Source: Natronincola peptidivorans (GTDB lineage: Bacteria; Bacillota; Clostridia; Peptostreptococcales; Natronincolaceae). Taken from it: 64,000 nucleotides of DNA. The notes beneath the pieces were generated by a model. It made no database searches. It saw nothing but the letters and a program-made list of their open reading frames with translations, and was not told where the DNA came from. The DNA lies in assembly GCF_900111615.1 (NCBI RefSeq), contig NZ_FOHU01000001.1:275400-339399 (forward strand). The letters are read 5' to 3'. The position numbers and the translations under genes are program-made. This document shows positions 1 to 8,751 of the stretch, piece by piece; positions within the stretch are counted from its first letter, which is position 1; each line of letters begins with the position of its first letter.

Positions 1-1
1 T

Positions 2-160
2 GAAGGTACTAGCAAAACAGATGAAACAAGATTAATGGGTAGGACTAGACAAAACAAATTAGTAAATTTCAAAGGTAGCATATCCCTCATTGGAAAGCTT
101 GTGATGATAAAAATTACTGAAGCAAAAACATTTTCTTTAAATGGAGAAATCATCTCTTAG
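2..160 (+). CDS. miaB: tRNA-2-methylthio-N6-dimethylallyladenosine synthase, C-terminal end (partial)
   Basis: Only the last 52 codons are present; the gene runs in from before the window. The visible peptide begins EGTSK and contains [11 protein letters not shown] and [12 protein letters not shown], which is the C-terminal TRAM domain of MiaB. This radical-SAM methylthiotransferase adds the 2-methylthio group to i6A37 of tRNAs reading UNN codons. The MiaB substrate is made by MiaA, encoded about 4.8 kb downstream, so the two steps are genetically close. The catalytic cysteine clusters lie outside the window. Identity is strong from the tail and from the classical miaB-mutS-mutL-miaA order. 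Confidence 0.85.
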   Translation, partial: EGTSKTDETRLMGRTRQNKLVNFKGSISLIGKLVMIKITEAKTFSLNGEIIS

Positions 161-165
161 ATAGG

Positions 166-204
166 ATTAAGACTGACTATAATATTAAGTCAGTTTTAAT
201 TTTT
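166..204 (+). terminator. Rho-independent terminator after miaB
   Basis: A 13-bp inverted repeat (166-178 with 188-200, one G-T pair) encloses a 9-nt loop and is followed directly by a T run. It separates miaB from the mutS promoter. Confidence 0.75.
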
Positions 205-292
205 GCATTAGCGTAGTCATGTAATCATATAAAATGTTATCATAAATGATAAAGTTATTATATAATTTTTTTAAATATTGATATATTTCTGT

Positions 293-298
293 TATAAT
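293..298 (+). promoter_or_regulatory. -10 element of the mutS promoter
   Basis: A perfect TATAAT lies 34 bp before the GTG start chosen for mutS, with no strong -35 at the ideal distance. It argues against the upstream in-frame ATG at 278, which would place the promoter inside the coding region. Confidence 0.5.
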
Positions 299-331
299 AT
301 AGCTATGATTTCTTTTAAGGGGGTTATTACA

Positions 332-2950
332 GTGAAGAAGCTAACACCAATGATGCATCAATACTTAACGATAAAAGAACAATACAAAGATGCATTATTA
401 CTATTTAGACTAGGGGACTTTTATGAATTGTTTTTAGATGACGCTATTGTTGCATCTAAAGAATTGGAAATCACTTTGACTGGTAGAGACTGTGGTCTAG
501 AAGAGAGAGCCCCTATGTGTGGTGTACCTCATCATTCTGTAAATAATTATATTAATAAGCTTATTACGAAAGGGTATAAAGTAGCTATATGCGAGCAGAT
601 TGAAGATGCATCTGAGGCAAAAGGAATTGTTAAGCGAGATGTAGTAAGAATTATTACTCCTGGTACTTTGATAGATACAGAGTTGTTAGAGGATAAAAAG
701 AACAACTATTTAATGTGTATATATGGGAATAACAGTGGATTTGGGATAACCTATGTAGATGTATCAACAGGAGAATTATTTACCACGGAAATTACTCAAG
801 AAAATCTAAAACAAAATCTTGAGGATGAGATATGTAAATTACAACCCAAAGAGATAATTTATTCAATAGAAGATAATGAACTAGAGGATTTTTTAAGAGT
901 ATGTGAGAAAAAACATAATTTATACATAAATAAATATGATCAATGGAGATTTGAATATGATTATGTATTAAAACAAATTAAGAAGCACTTTCAAATTTTC
1001 ACATTAGACTCCTTAGGTTTTGCTAAAAACCACTTAGGTATTTACGCTACTGGGGGATTAATAGACTATCTTAAAACGACACAAAAGAGAGCTCTAAATC
1101 ATCTTAACAAAATACACATTTATTCATTAAAGCAATCGATGATACTAGATATAACCACTAGACGAAATTTAGAGTTGACAGAAACAATAAGAGAGAATAA
1201 GAAAAAGGGTTCTTTGTTAGGGGTATTAGATAAGACAGTAACCTCTATGGGAGGAAGAATGCTTCGGAAATGGATTGAAGAACCATTAATTGATGTGGAC
1301 AAGATTAATCTAAGATTAGATGCTGTTGAAAGTATAAAAGAAGATATCTTAACAAGAAAAGAACTTAAAGAAAATCTCAAGGAAATTTATGACCTAGAAA
1401 GACTATGCAGCAAAATTGTTTATGGAAGTGTAAATCCTAGAGATTTAGTAGCATTGAAAAACTCTCTTAAGCGACTACCTAATATAAAAAACATTATCAT
1501 AAATCAGAAAGCTGGCTTGTTACAATCAATAGTTGATGAAATAGATAATCATGATACTATAAAAGACTTAATTGAAGAGGCTATATTAGAGGAACCTTCT
1601 ATTGCAGTAAAAGAGGGTAATGTTATTAAGGATGGCTATAACCAAGAAGTAGATCAGTTGAGAAGTGCATCTAGAGATGGTAAATCCTGGATAACTACTT
1701 TAGAACTAAAGGAACGAGAAAAAACGGGGATTAAATCGTTGAAGATAGGATATAACAAAGTATTTGGGTATTATATTGAAGTGACAAGATCAAATTTGTC
1801 TATGGTTCCAACTGAATATATAAGAAAACAAACATTATCAAACTGTGAAAGATATATTACACCTGATTTAAAAGAGGTAGAGTCTAAAATTCTTGGTTCA
1901 GAGGAAAAAGTAATTTCACTTGAATATCAACTTTTCAACCAGATACGTAGTATTATAGAAAAAGAGGTAGCTAAGATTCAAAATACTGCACGTGCTATAG
2001 CTCAATTAGATACCATATATTCTTTGGCAGAGGTTGCCTATGAAAATGGCTATATAAAGCCTATAATTAATAATGAAACAATAATTAGTATCGATAAAGG
2101 GAGACATCCAGTAATAGAAAAAATGACTAACAATAGTATTTTTGTACCTAACGATACTTATATAAATCAAAATGAACATGAAGTATCTATAATTACTGGC
2201 CCAAATATGGCAGGCAAATCAACCTACATGAGACAGGTGGCATTAATTGTATTAATGGCTCAAATTGGTTCTTTTATATCAGCTGATTCTGGAACTATAG
2301 GGGTAGTAGACAGGATATTTACTAGAGTTGGTGCTAGTGATGATCTTAGTCAAGGACAGAGTACATTTATGGTGGAAATGAGTGAAATGGCAAGTATTCT
2401 AAACAATGCTACTAATAATAGCTTGTTAATTTTAGATGAAATTGGGAGAGGTACCAGTACATTCGATGGTCTTAGTATAGCTTGGTCTGTAAGTGAATAT
2501 ATCAGTAAGAATATAAAATGTAAAACCTTGTTTTCTACTCATTATCATGAATTAACAGAGCTTGAGGGAAAGGTTAAAGGTATTAAAAATTATCGTATCT
2601 CTGTTAAAGAAGAGGGAGAAAATATAGTATTTTTAAGAAAGGTAGTAGAAGGAAGTGCTGATAAAAGCTATGGTATTCAAGTTGCTAAACTGGCTGGACT
2701 TCCAAAGGCTGTTATCACAAGGGCCAAGGAGATATTAACAAATCTAGAAAAAAATGATATTACAAAGCATGAAAGTATACAAGAGAGTAAGGACAGCAAA
2801 AATACAAAAGAAAATCATCAGTTGAATTTTATAGACATGAATAAAGAAGACATTGCAAATGAGCTTAAACAAATTAATCTACATGAAACAACACCAATAG
2901 ATGCTCTAAACATTCTTTATCGTTTACAGAGGAAAGCCAATGATCTTTAG
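332..2950 (+). CDS. mutS: DNA mismatch repair protein MutS
   Basis: MutS recognises mismatches and small loops in DNA and recruits MutL. The N-terminal mismatch-binding domain shows GDFYELF, and the C-terminal ABC-type ATPase shows the Walker A motif GPNMAGKST near residue 623 and the Walker B/signature region LDEIGRGTSTFDGLS. The tail ends with the helical region DALNILYRLQRKAND. With the GTG start the protein is 872 aa, normal for the family. That start is preferred because AAGGGGG sits 9 nt upstream, whereas the in-frame ATG codons at 278 and 305 lack a ribosome binding site and 278 precedes the promoter -10. The mutL ribosome binding site overlaps the stop codon, so the two genes are cotranscribed. 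Confidence 0.97.
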   Translation: MKKLTPMMHQYLTIKEQYKDALLLFRLGDFYELFLDDAIVASKELEITLTGRDCGLEERAPMCGVPHHSVNNYINKLITKGYKVAICEQIEDASEAKGIVKRDVVRIITPGTLIDTELLEDKKNNYLMCIYGNNSGFGITYVDVSTGELFTTEITQENLKQNLEDEICKLQPKEIIYSIEDNELEDFLRVCEKKHNLYINKYDQWRFEYDYVLKQIKKHFQIFTLDSLGFAKNHLGIYATGGLIDYLKTTQKRALNHLNKIHIYSLKQSMILDITTRRNLELTETIRENKKKGSLLGVLDKTVTSMGGRMLRKWIEEPLIDVDKINLRLDAVESIKEDILTRKELKENLKEIYDLERLCSKIVYGSVNPRDLVALKNSLKRLPNIKNIIINQKAGLLQSIVDEIDNHDTIKDLIEEAILEEPSIAVKEGNVIKDGYNQEVDQLRSASRDGKSWITTLELKEREKTGIKSLKIGYNKVFGYYIEVTRSNLSMVPTEYIRKQTLSNCERYITPDLKEVESKILGSEEKVISLEYQLFNQIRSIIEKEVAKIQNTARAIAQLDTIYSLAEVAYENGYIKPIINNETIISIDKGRHPVIEKMTNNSIFVPNDTYINQNEHEVSIITGPNMAGKSTYMRQVALIVLMAQIGSFISADSGTIGVVDRIFTRVGASDDLSQGQSTFMVEMSEMASILNNATNNSLLILDEIGRGTSTFDGLSIAWSVSEYISKNIKCKTLFSTHYHELTELEGKVKGIKNYRISVKEEGENIVFLRKVVEGSADKSYGIQVAKLAGLPKAVITRAKEILTNLEKNDITKHESIQESKDSKNTKENHQLNFIDMNKEDIANELKQINLHETTPIDALNILYRLQRKANDL

Positions 2951-2960
2951 GAGGCATTAA

Positions 2961-4805
2961 ATGAGTAAATTAATAAGAATATTAAATGATTTGACTATTA
3001 ATAAAATAGCGGCAGGGGAGGTAGTAGAGGGCCCTTATTCAGTTGTAAAAGAATTAATTGAAAATGCCATTGATGCAAATGCTACAAATATAACTGTAGA
3101 GATAAAAGAGGGTGGACAGAAGTATATTAGAGTTAGCGATAATGGAAAAGGCATTCATGAAGAAGATGTGGAACTGGCTTTTACAAGACATGCTACATCT
3201 AAAATACAATCCTTAGAGGACTTAGCTTCTATTATATCCTTAGGTTTTAGAGGAGAAGCTCTTGCAAGTATTGCAGCTGTTTCTCAAATACAAATAATTA
3301 CAAAACCGAGGGAGCAACCATATGGCATATCATTAGATATTGTGGGTGGGAAGGTGGTTAATAAGCAACAAGTCGGCTCTCCTGATGGGACTACTATTGA
3401 AGTTAAGAATATATTTTTTAACACACCAGCTAGATTAAAGTTCATGAAAAGCTCGCAGGCAGAAGCGACAAAAATTGGTGAAATAATGTCAAGGCTTGCC
3501 CTTAGTCAACCCAACATTACACTAAAATACATTAACAATAACAATATTATGTTTACTTCTCCTGGAAATAATAATTTAGAACAAACGATTGTTTCTATAT
3601 TAGATAAAGATTTGTTTAAAAATCTTATATATATAGAAAATTCTACCAATGATATAAAGCTATATGGTTATATTAGTCAACCTACTTATGTAAGAGGGAA
3701 TAGAAATTTTGAGATTATTTTTGTTAACGGAAGATTTATTAAAAGCAAATTATTATATAAAGCTATTGAAACCGCCTATAAAGAAAAACTTCCGATTAAT
3801 AAGTTTCCCGTATGTGTTCTAAACATTGACATAAATCCAAATATAATTGATGTTAATATACATCCATCAAAAACTGAGATCAAATTTCATGATGAGGAAA
3901 TAATATATAGCTTTATTTATAAAACTATACTTGCAAATTTAGCAAAACACACAAAGATACCTGCTATGGTTATGAAAAATATTAACTGGAAATCATTTTT
4001 AGCTGGAAATAACCCTTCTACTGAGAGTATCTTCAAAGAGAATAAATGCAACTATAATACACATAATAACAACAAATCTACTAGCCTACAGATATCAATT
4101 GAAGGTGCTAAAAAAAATAATGAAACAGAAACTATTGAAAAAGAATTTGAAAAGAATAACAGGAGTACTTCACAAAATAATAATATACAAAAAGACTTAG
4201 AGACTACTCAAGAAAACTTTTTAACTAGTCTACTGACAGGATATAGAATCATAGGACAGTTATTTGATACTTATATAATTATTGAAAAAGATTTAGCTAT
4301 GTATCTTATTGATCAACATGCTGCTCATGAGAGACTGGTCTATAATAAAATGCTACAAGCATATAAAGACAATAATATAATTACTCAACAATTATTGGAA
4401 GCAAAAGCTATTGAATTACCTCAAGAAGATTTTCTGTTATTGACAGAGCATATTAAAACTTTTAATGATTTAGGATTTGGAATAGAAGTTTTCGGAAGGA
4501 ATACCATCATTATAAGAGAAGTACCTCTAATCATGGGGGTGCCAAGAAACTTTGAATTTCTTTTAGAAGTTATAGATGAATTCAAAAATGGCAATCATAA
4601 TAAAGTGTATTTCAATGAAATTATTATTAGAAAATCTTGTAGAGAAGCTATAAAGGCGATGGACAAATTGAATATAGATGAAATAAATGCTCTTATAATC
4701 CAGCTAAGTGAAGTACCACCTCCATTAACCTGTCCACATGGTAGGCCTATTTTATTATCATTAACAAAATATGAAATTGAAAAGAATTTTAAGCGGATTC
4801 AGTAG
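2961..4805 (+). CDS. mutL: DNA mismatch repair protein MutL
   Basis: MutL couples MutS mismatch recognition to strand incision. The N-terminal GHKL ATPase is clear: ELIENAIDAN, DNGKGI and GFRGEALASI in the first 110 residues. A poorly conserved Asn/Lys-rich linker (about residues 350-420) leads to a C-terminal dimerisation/endonuclease domain with DQHAAHE, SCREAIKAMD and CPHGRP. This is the endonuclease-active type found outside E. coli-like bacteria. One deviation: the usual final Glu of the DQHA(X)2E(X)4E motif is Asn here (HERLVYN). The protein has 614 aa, and its ATG has GGAGG overlapping the mutS stop. Confidence 0.97.
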   Translation: MSKLIRILNDLTINKIAAGEVVEGPYSVVKELIENAIDANATNITVEIKEGGQKYIRVSDNGKGIHEEDVELAFTRHATSKIQSLEDLASIISLGFRGEALASIAAVSQIQIITKPREQPYGISLDIVGGKVVNKQQVGSPDGTTIEVKNIFFNTPARLKFMKSSQAEATKIGEIMSRLALSQPNITLKYINNNNIMFTSPGNNNLEQTIVSILDKDLFKNLIYIENSTNDIKLYGYISQPTYVRGNRNFEIIFVNGRFIKSKLLYKAIETAYKEKLPINKFPVCVLNIDINPNIIDVNIHPSKTEIKFHDEEIIYSFIYKTILANLAKHTKIPAMVMKNINWKSFLAGNNPSTESIFKENKCNYNTHNNNKSTSLQISIEGAKKNNETETIEKEFEKNNRSTSQNNNIQKDLETTQENFLTSLLTGYRIIGQLFDTYIIIEKDLAMYLIDQHAAHERLVYNKMLQAYKDNNIITQQLLEAKAIELPQEDFLLLTEHIKTFNDLGFGIEVFGRNTIIIREVPLIMGVPRNFEFLLEVIDEFKNGNHNKVYFNEIIIRKSCREAIKAMDKLNIDEINALIIQLSEVPPPLTCPHGRPILLSLTKYEIEKNFKRIQ

Positions 4806-4817
4806 GAGGTAGTTTTT

Positions 4818-5762
4818 TTGATCAAAAATCAATTACTAATAATTCTAGGTCCCACAGCTGTGGGAAAAACCAACACAGCTATAGAATTAGCAAAAAGGCT
4901 AAATGGTGAGATTATATCCGCAGATTCTATGCAGATATATAAACATATGACCATCGGAACAGCCAAACCTTCAAAAGAAGAGATGCAAGGAATTCCTCAC
5001 CATATAATGGATATAATAGAACCAGATGAACAATATTCAGTTGCATCCTTTCAAAAAGATGCAAAAGAAAAAATTGATGATATCTTTCATAGAAGGAAGA
5101 ATCCTATTATAGTAGGTGGAACAGGATTATATGTTAATTCTATTATTTATAATATGGATTTTACAAGTACAATATCTAATTGGAGTTTAAGAAAGCAACT
5201 AGAGGAAGAAGCACAGAAGTATGGCAATGAATATGTACATAACAAATTACTAGATTTAGATCCAGAAGCTGCTGAAAGAATCCATAAAAATAATCTCAAG
5301 CGAGTAATTAGAGCTATAGAAGTAGTACATGAAAGTGGAGAGAAAATTGGAGACTTTAGTAAACAACTAAAGCTAAATGATGAATATGACATTATCTTAA
5401 TCGGATTAACGAGAGATAGAGATGAGTTGTATGAACGAATTAATAGACGAGTGAATTTAATGATAGAAGATGGTCTAATTGCTGAAGTGAAATACCTTTT
5501 ATCGTTGGGGTATAAAGAAGACATTATAGCATTTAAAGGGCTAGGATATAAAGAAATAATAAATTACTTAAATAGTAAGTATAGTTTAGAAGAAGCTATA
5601 GAAATAATTAAAAGAGATACACGAAGATATGCTAAGCGCCAACTGACTTGGTTCAGAAGACTAGAAAATATTAAATGGTATAACTTATCTGAATGGAGTT
5701 CAAATGAAAAATTAATCGATAATATTATGGAATACATTGAAGGACATTTTAATCTCTTATAG
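4818..5762 (+). CDS. miaA: tRNA dimethylallyltransferase MiaA
   Basis: MiaA transfers a dimethylallyl group from DMAPP to A37 of tRNAs that read UNN codons, making i6A for later MiaB methylthiolation. The P-loop GPTAVGKTNTA lies near residue 11, followed by the substrate-binding signature SADSMQIYKHMTIGTAKPS, and RRYAKRQLTWFR lies near the C-terminus. It has 314 aa, typical for the family. Translation starts at TTG, with AGGAGGT 7 nt upstream; there is no better ATG. Only 12 bp separate it from mutL, so it belongs to the same operon. The DMAPP substrate links it to the isoprenoid genes dxs and ispA further along. Confidence 0.96.
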   Translation: MIKNQLLIILGPTAVGKTNTAIELAKRLNGEIISADSMQIYKHMTIGTAKPSKEEMQGIPHHIMDIIEPDEQYSVASFQKDAKEKIDDIFHRRKNPIIVGGTGLYVNSIIYNMDFTSTISNWSLRKQLEEEAQKYGNEYVHNKLLDLDPEAAERIHKNNLKRVIRAIEVVHESGEKIGDFSKQLKLNDEYDIILIGLTRDRDELYERINRRVNLMIEDGLIAEVKYLLSLGYKEDIIAFKGLGYKEIINYLNSKYSLEEAIEIIKRDTRRYAKRQLTWFRRLENIKWYNLSEWSSNEKLIDNIMEYIEGHFNLL

Positions 5763-5867
5763 AATAATAATAATAGTAATATGACAAAATTAATGAAAAA
5801 TTATAAAATCATAGGTCTTATTGCTTTGATTAAATATTAGTATTAGGATAATTTGAGGAGGGTTAAC

Positions 5868-6110
5868 ATGAAAAATAATATCAATCTACAGGATATTTTT
5901 CTAAATCAAGTTAGAAAAGAAAGTATTCTAATAACCATATACTTGGTAAATGGATTTCAGCTAAAGGGACTTGTTAAAGGATTTGATAATTATACGATAG
6001 TATTAGATACAGATGGGAAACAACAATTAATATACAAACATGCTATTTCAACCATTTCTCCTAGTACCACTGTAAATTTTCTACAAAACACAAAAAACTC
6101 ACCAGAATAA
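5868..6110 (+). CDS. hfq: RNA chaperone Hfq
   Basis: This is an 80-aa Sm-like protein that forms hexamers and binds A/U-rich regions of sRNAs and mRNAs. The Sm1 region ([32 protein letters not shown]) and the Sm2 motif ([10 protein letters not shown]) are intact. The ATG at 5868 is chosen because GAGGAGG lies 6 nt upstream; the in-frame TTG at 5853 would put that ribosome binding site inside the gene. The miaA-hfq adjacency is conserved from proteobacteria to Firmicutes. The 105-bp gap before it may contain a weak promoter. A terminator follows. Confidence 0.95.
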   Translation: MKNNINLQDIFLNQVRKESILITIYLVNGFQLKGLVKGFDNYTIVLDTDGKQQLIYKHAISTISPSTTVNFLQNTKNSPE

Positions 6111-6128
6111 TAAATACGAATTAGCGTG

Positions 6129-6160
6129 CTTCCTTATTAGTTATAATAGGGAAGTTTTTT
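6129..6160 (+). terminator. Rho-independent terminator after hfq
   Basis: An 11-bp stem (6129-6139 with 6144-6154, one G-T pair), a 4-nt loop and a six-T tract close the mutS-mutL-miaA-hfq operon. Confidence 0.85.
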
Positions 6161-6273
6161 CATTTAGATATAAATGAACTGAAATGTAATTATTCACCTT
6201 TATTATCTATTTGTATCACATATTATATAGTAGAGGAATATGATAATATAGTATGTATTTTGAGGTGATAAAG

Positions 6274-7248
6274 GTGCCGAAAAAGATAAAAAAGGAAGTA
6301 AACTATTTATATCAATTAGCAAAGCAAGGCTCTATTGGAAGTAATGAATTTTTAAATCATCTTATTATAGATTCAAAGTTAAGTACAGAACAGATTAATC
6401 AAAAGTCCTCTCAAGATAACAATAGAGAAGAAGATTCCTTTGACTCAATAATAAAGGAATTGTATCAGCTAATTGGGCTGAGAGAAGTAAAAGAAATTGT
6501 TAATGAAATATTAGCATATATAGAAATACAGCAAAGACGTAGACTTCAAGGGCTTAATGCTGCCCCATTAGTGCTGCATATGATATTTAAAGGAAATCCT
6601 GGGACAGGAAAAACGACAGTTGCAAGAATTTTAGCAAGAATATTTAAAGCAAAAAACCTCTTAAGCAAAGGACATCTAATTGAAGTAGAAAGGGCAGATC
6701 TAGTAGGGGAATATATAGGACATACAGCATTAAAAGTCAGAACACAAGTAAAAGAAAGCTTAGGTGGTATTCTTTTTATTGATGAAGCATATTCTTTAGC
6801 AAGAGGGGGGGAAAAGGATTTCGGTAAAGAAGCAATAGATGCATTAGTAAAAGCTATGGAAGATAATAAAGATCAGTTTATATTAATTTTGGCAGGTTAC
6901 CAAGAAGAAATGGATGATTTTCTTAAAGTAAATCCTGGACTTAAATCCAGATTTCCTATACATATAGACTTTTTAGATTATTCTATTGAAGAGTTAATAG
7001 ACATAGCAGAACTAATGGTAAATGAGAGACAATATAGTATGTCTAAATCTGCAAAGGCAAAGCTCTATAATATTTTAGCTTCCAAAAGAAAAAAAGAAAG
7101 TAGATATTCTGGTAATGCTAGATTAGTAAGAAATCTAATAGAAAAATCCATAAGAAAGCAAGCAGTTAGATTAAAAGAAAAAGAACTTTGTACAAGAGAT
7201 GATTTAATTATGCTTAAAAGAGAGGATTTTCTGGATGGTGAAGCTTAA
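6274..7248 (+). CDS. spoVK: SpoVK-like AAA+ ATPase (CbbX/CfxQ family)
   Basis: This AAA+ ATPase of about 324 aa has Walker A GNPGTGKTTVAR, Walker B GGILFIDEAYSLA and an arginine-finger region near NPGLKSRF. These are hallmarks of the CbbX/SpoVK group. In B. subtilis spoVK is a mother-cell gene needed for late spore maturation and lies just after hfq, as here. The GTG at 6274 has GAGGTG 6 nt upstream and is preferred to the ATG at 6253, whose Shine-Dalgarno would lie inside the gene. The stop overlaps the next start by one base, indicating coupling. Its molecular target is not known; assignment to SpoVK rests on family and context. Confidence 0.85.
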   Translation: MPKKIKKEVNYLYQLAKQGSIGSNEFLNHLIIDSKLSTEQINQKSSQDNNREEDSFDSIIKELYQLIGLREVKEIVNEILAYIEIQQRRRLQGLNAAPLVLHMIFKGNPGTGKTTVARILARIFKAKNLLSKGHLIEVERADLVGEYIGHTALKVRTQVKESLGGILFIDEAYSLARGGEKDFGKEAIDALVKAMEDNKDQFILILAGYQEEMDDFLKVNPGLKSRFPIHIDFLDYSIEELIDIAELMVNERQYSMSKSAKAKLYNILASKRKKESRYSGNARLVRNLIEKSIRKQAVRLKEKELCTRDDLIMLKREDFLDGEA

Positions 7249-7856
7249 TGAATAATTGTATATTACTAGGTAAACCCAATGTAGGAAAAACTACTTTTTT
7301 TCTATCTTATGCTGAATATTTAGGGGTTACAAGTTGCATCTTAGAATTTGAAAATTTTGAAGGTAGCGTTACTAGAAAAAATTATTCTATAAACGTCGCA
7401 AGAAGCTATCTAATCAATCAAACTCCATTTAAAACAAAAGAAATCTGTAGAATGAATCTTTCTATTCCTGTGTACAAAGGGAGAACAGAAATTACATTAT
7501 TTGATACTGGAGGATTGATTGATGGAATAAGTGCAAATGAAATAGTTAGAAAATCAATGGCGGAGGCATTAAAACAGTTATACTTAGCCGATTTAATATT
7601 ACATATGATAGATGCCTCTAGTGTAGATCATAATTGTTGCAGCACTTTAAGTGAAATAGATTATCAGATTAATCAGTATGGGCATTCAAGAGGAGCCTAC
7701 TGTATATTAGCAAACAAAATAGATTTAGAGGAAGGTGAAAAAGGCTTATCATTTATAAGAAAAGAGTTCAAGGATACCTACATAATACCTATTTCTGCAA
7801 GAAAAATGAAAGGCTTTAAAGAGGTGAATAAATTTGTATCTAGAGTTATTCAATAA
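7248..7856 (+). CDS. Small Era/Der-like GTPase of unknown role
   Basis: This is a 202-aa protein consisting of little more than a G domain: G1 GKPNVGKTTF at residue 8, G3 FDTGG, G4 ANKIDL and G5 ISARK. It lacks the KH domain of Era, the second G domain of Der and the N-terminal domain of HflX. In B. subtilis HflX (YnbA) occupies the place between spoVK and ynbB; here a different GTPase is found. Its start overlaps the spoVK stop by one base and its 3' end overlaps the next gene by 23 bp, so it is probably translated with them. It could act in spore formation, by context only. Confidence 0.7.
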   Translation: MNNCILLGKPNVGKTTFFLSYAEYLGVTSCILEFENFEGSVTRKNYSINVARSYLINQTPFKTKEICRMNLSIPVYKGRTEITLFDTGGLIDGISANEIVRKSMAEALKQLYLADLILHMIDASSVDHNCCSTLSEIDYQINQYGHSRGAYCILANKIDLEEGEKGLSFIRKEFKDTYIIPISARKMKGFKEVNKFVSRVIQ

Positions 7857-8397
7857 ATATATTGGATTATTACTGTTAGGGGTAGTAATAAAATTACTAG
7901 ATGACGAGGTAGATGAGGATACTAAGGATAAGATAGCAGAAAGTAAAATCTATGCTAATCTTTCACAGTATAAACTGCCCTATAGTCTACTTTTTTTATC
8001 CTTAGCCATGCTACTACAGCCACATCTAGTGTTTTCAATATTTACTTCTGCTTACATAATAGGTATGTTTTACTTTCCTCATCAAATTTTACCTTTAAAG
8101 CTTAAAGCGTACCAGGAAATGATTATATTGATACTGTTAAATATAATTTTCATTCCTCCTAATATTTTTGCTATTGCCTTTTTATCAATACTTTTGATTC
8201 AATTTATAGATGATTTGTTAGATTATCAATATGATTTTAAATATGGCTATAAAAACTATGTAAATAATTTGGGCTTAGGAGAAATCGTAATAGCTTCTAG
8301 TATTCTTTTAATCATATGCTTTATAATATCATGGACTAATACTATTACAATTCTAACTTCGAGTTTTTTAGTAAATTATCTCTATGATAAAATATAG
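7834..8397 (+). CDS. Integral membrane protein of unknown function
   Basis: This 187-aa, strongly hydrophobic protein has about five predicted transmembrane segments. Two acidic clusters stand out: LDDEVDEDTKD near residue 22 and FIDDLLDYQYD near residue 128. The spacing of Asp residues is faintly reminiscent of the diphosphate-Mg motifs of UbiA-type prenyltransferases, but the protein is shorter than that family and I do not assign it. It starts at TTG with GAGGTGA 6 nt upstream, inside the end of the GTPase gene, indicating coupled translation. No homologue is recognised by eye. Confidence 0.6.
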   Translation: MYLELFNKYIGLLLLGVVIKLLDDEVDEDTKDKIAESKIYANLSQYKLPYSLLFLSLAMLLQPHLVFSIFTSAYIIGMFYFPHQILPLKLKAYQEMIILILLNIIFIPPNIFAIAFLSILLIQFIDDLLDYQYDFKYGYKNYVNNLGLGEIVIASSILLIICFIISWTNTITILTSSFLVNYLYDKI

Positions 8398-8407
8398 GAG
8401 GGATCAA

Positions 8408-8638
8408 ATGCTTTATGGGTATATACTTATCTTTTACTTAGTGATATTATTATTAGGGTATAGCATTGGAAGAAGAATTGGGATAGAAGAGGGGCGGGAA
8501 AAGGCTATTAATCAGACTGTTATTGGGTTAAAAATTGATTATTATAACAAGAAAAAATGTCCAATTTGTTCTAGCTCTAAAAATCTTCATAAAATGAGAC
8601 TCAACTCAGAAGGGATTATTCCCCCTACTGAGCTATAG
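8408..8638 (+). CDS. Small membrane-anchored CxxC protein, hypothetical
   Basis: The product has 76 aa. An N-terminal transmembrane helix (residues about 3-20, ending GYSIGRRIG) is followed by a short soluble part with one CPIC motif and a basic patch. The single CxxC could be half of a zinc site completed by dimerisation. The ATG at 8408 has GGAGGG 5 nt upstream; the in-frame ATG at 8384 overlaps the previous gene and lacks a ribosome binding site. It closes the GTPase/membrane-protein cluster. Function is unknown. Confidence 0.6.
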   Translation: MLYGYILIFYLVILLLGYSIGRRIGIEEGREKAINQTVIGLKIDYYNKKKCPICSSSKNLHKMRLNSEGIIPPTEL

Positions 8639-8751
8639 ACGATTCTGCTTGGAGAAAATATAGTATTTAATCTAGCTTTTAGGTAGGCAGGAGATTTATC
8701 ATTACAACCAAGGAGGAAATAGATTATTAACAAATGAGGAGGTATCAATGG

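Noticed and set aside
6205-6226. Possible sigma-E promoter (CATATTAT) upstream of the spoVK-like gene
   Set aside because: The -10-like octamer is plausible but no -35 match exists at 13-14 bp, so it was not listed as a feature.
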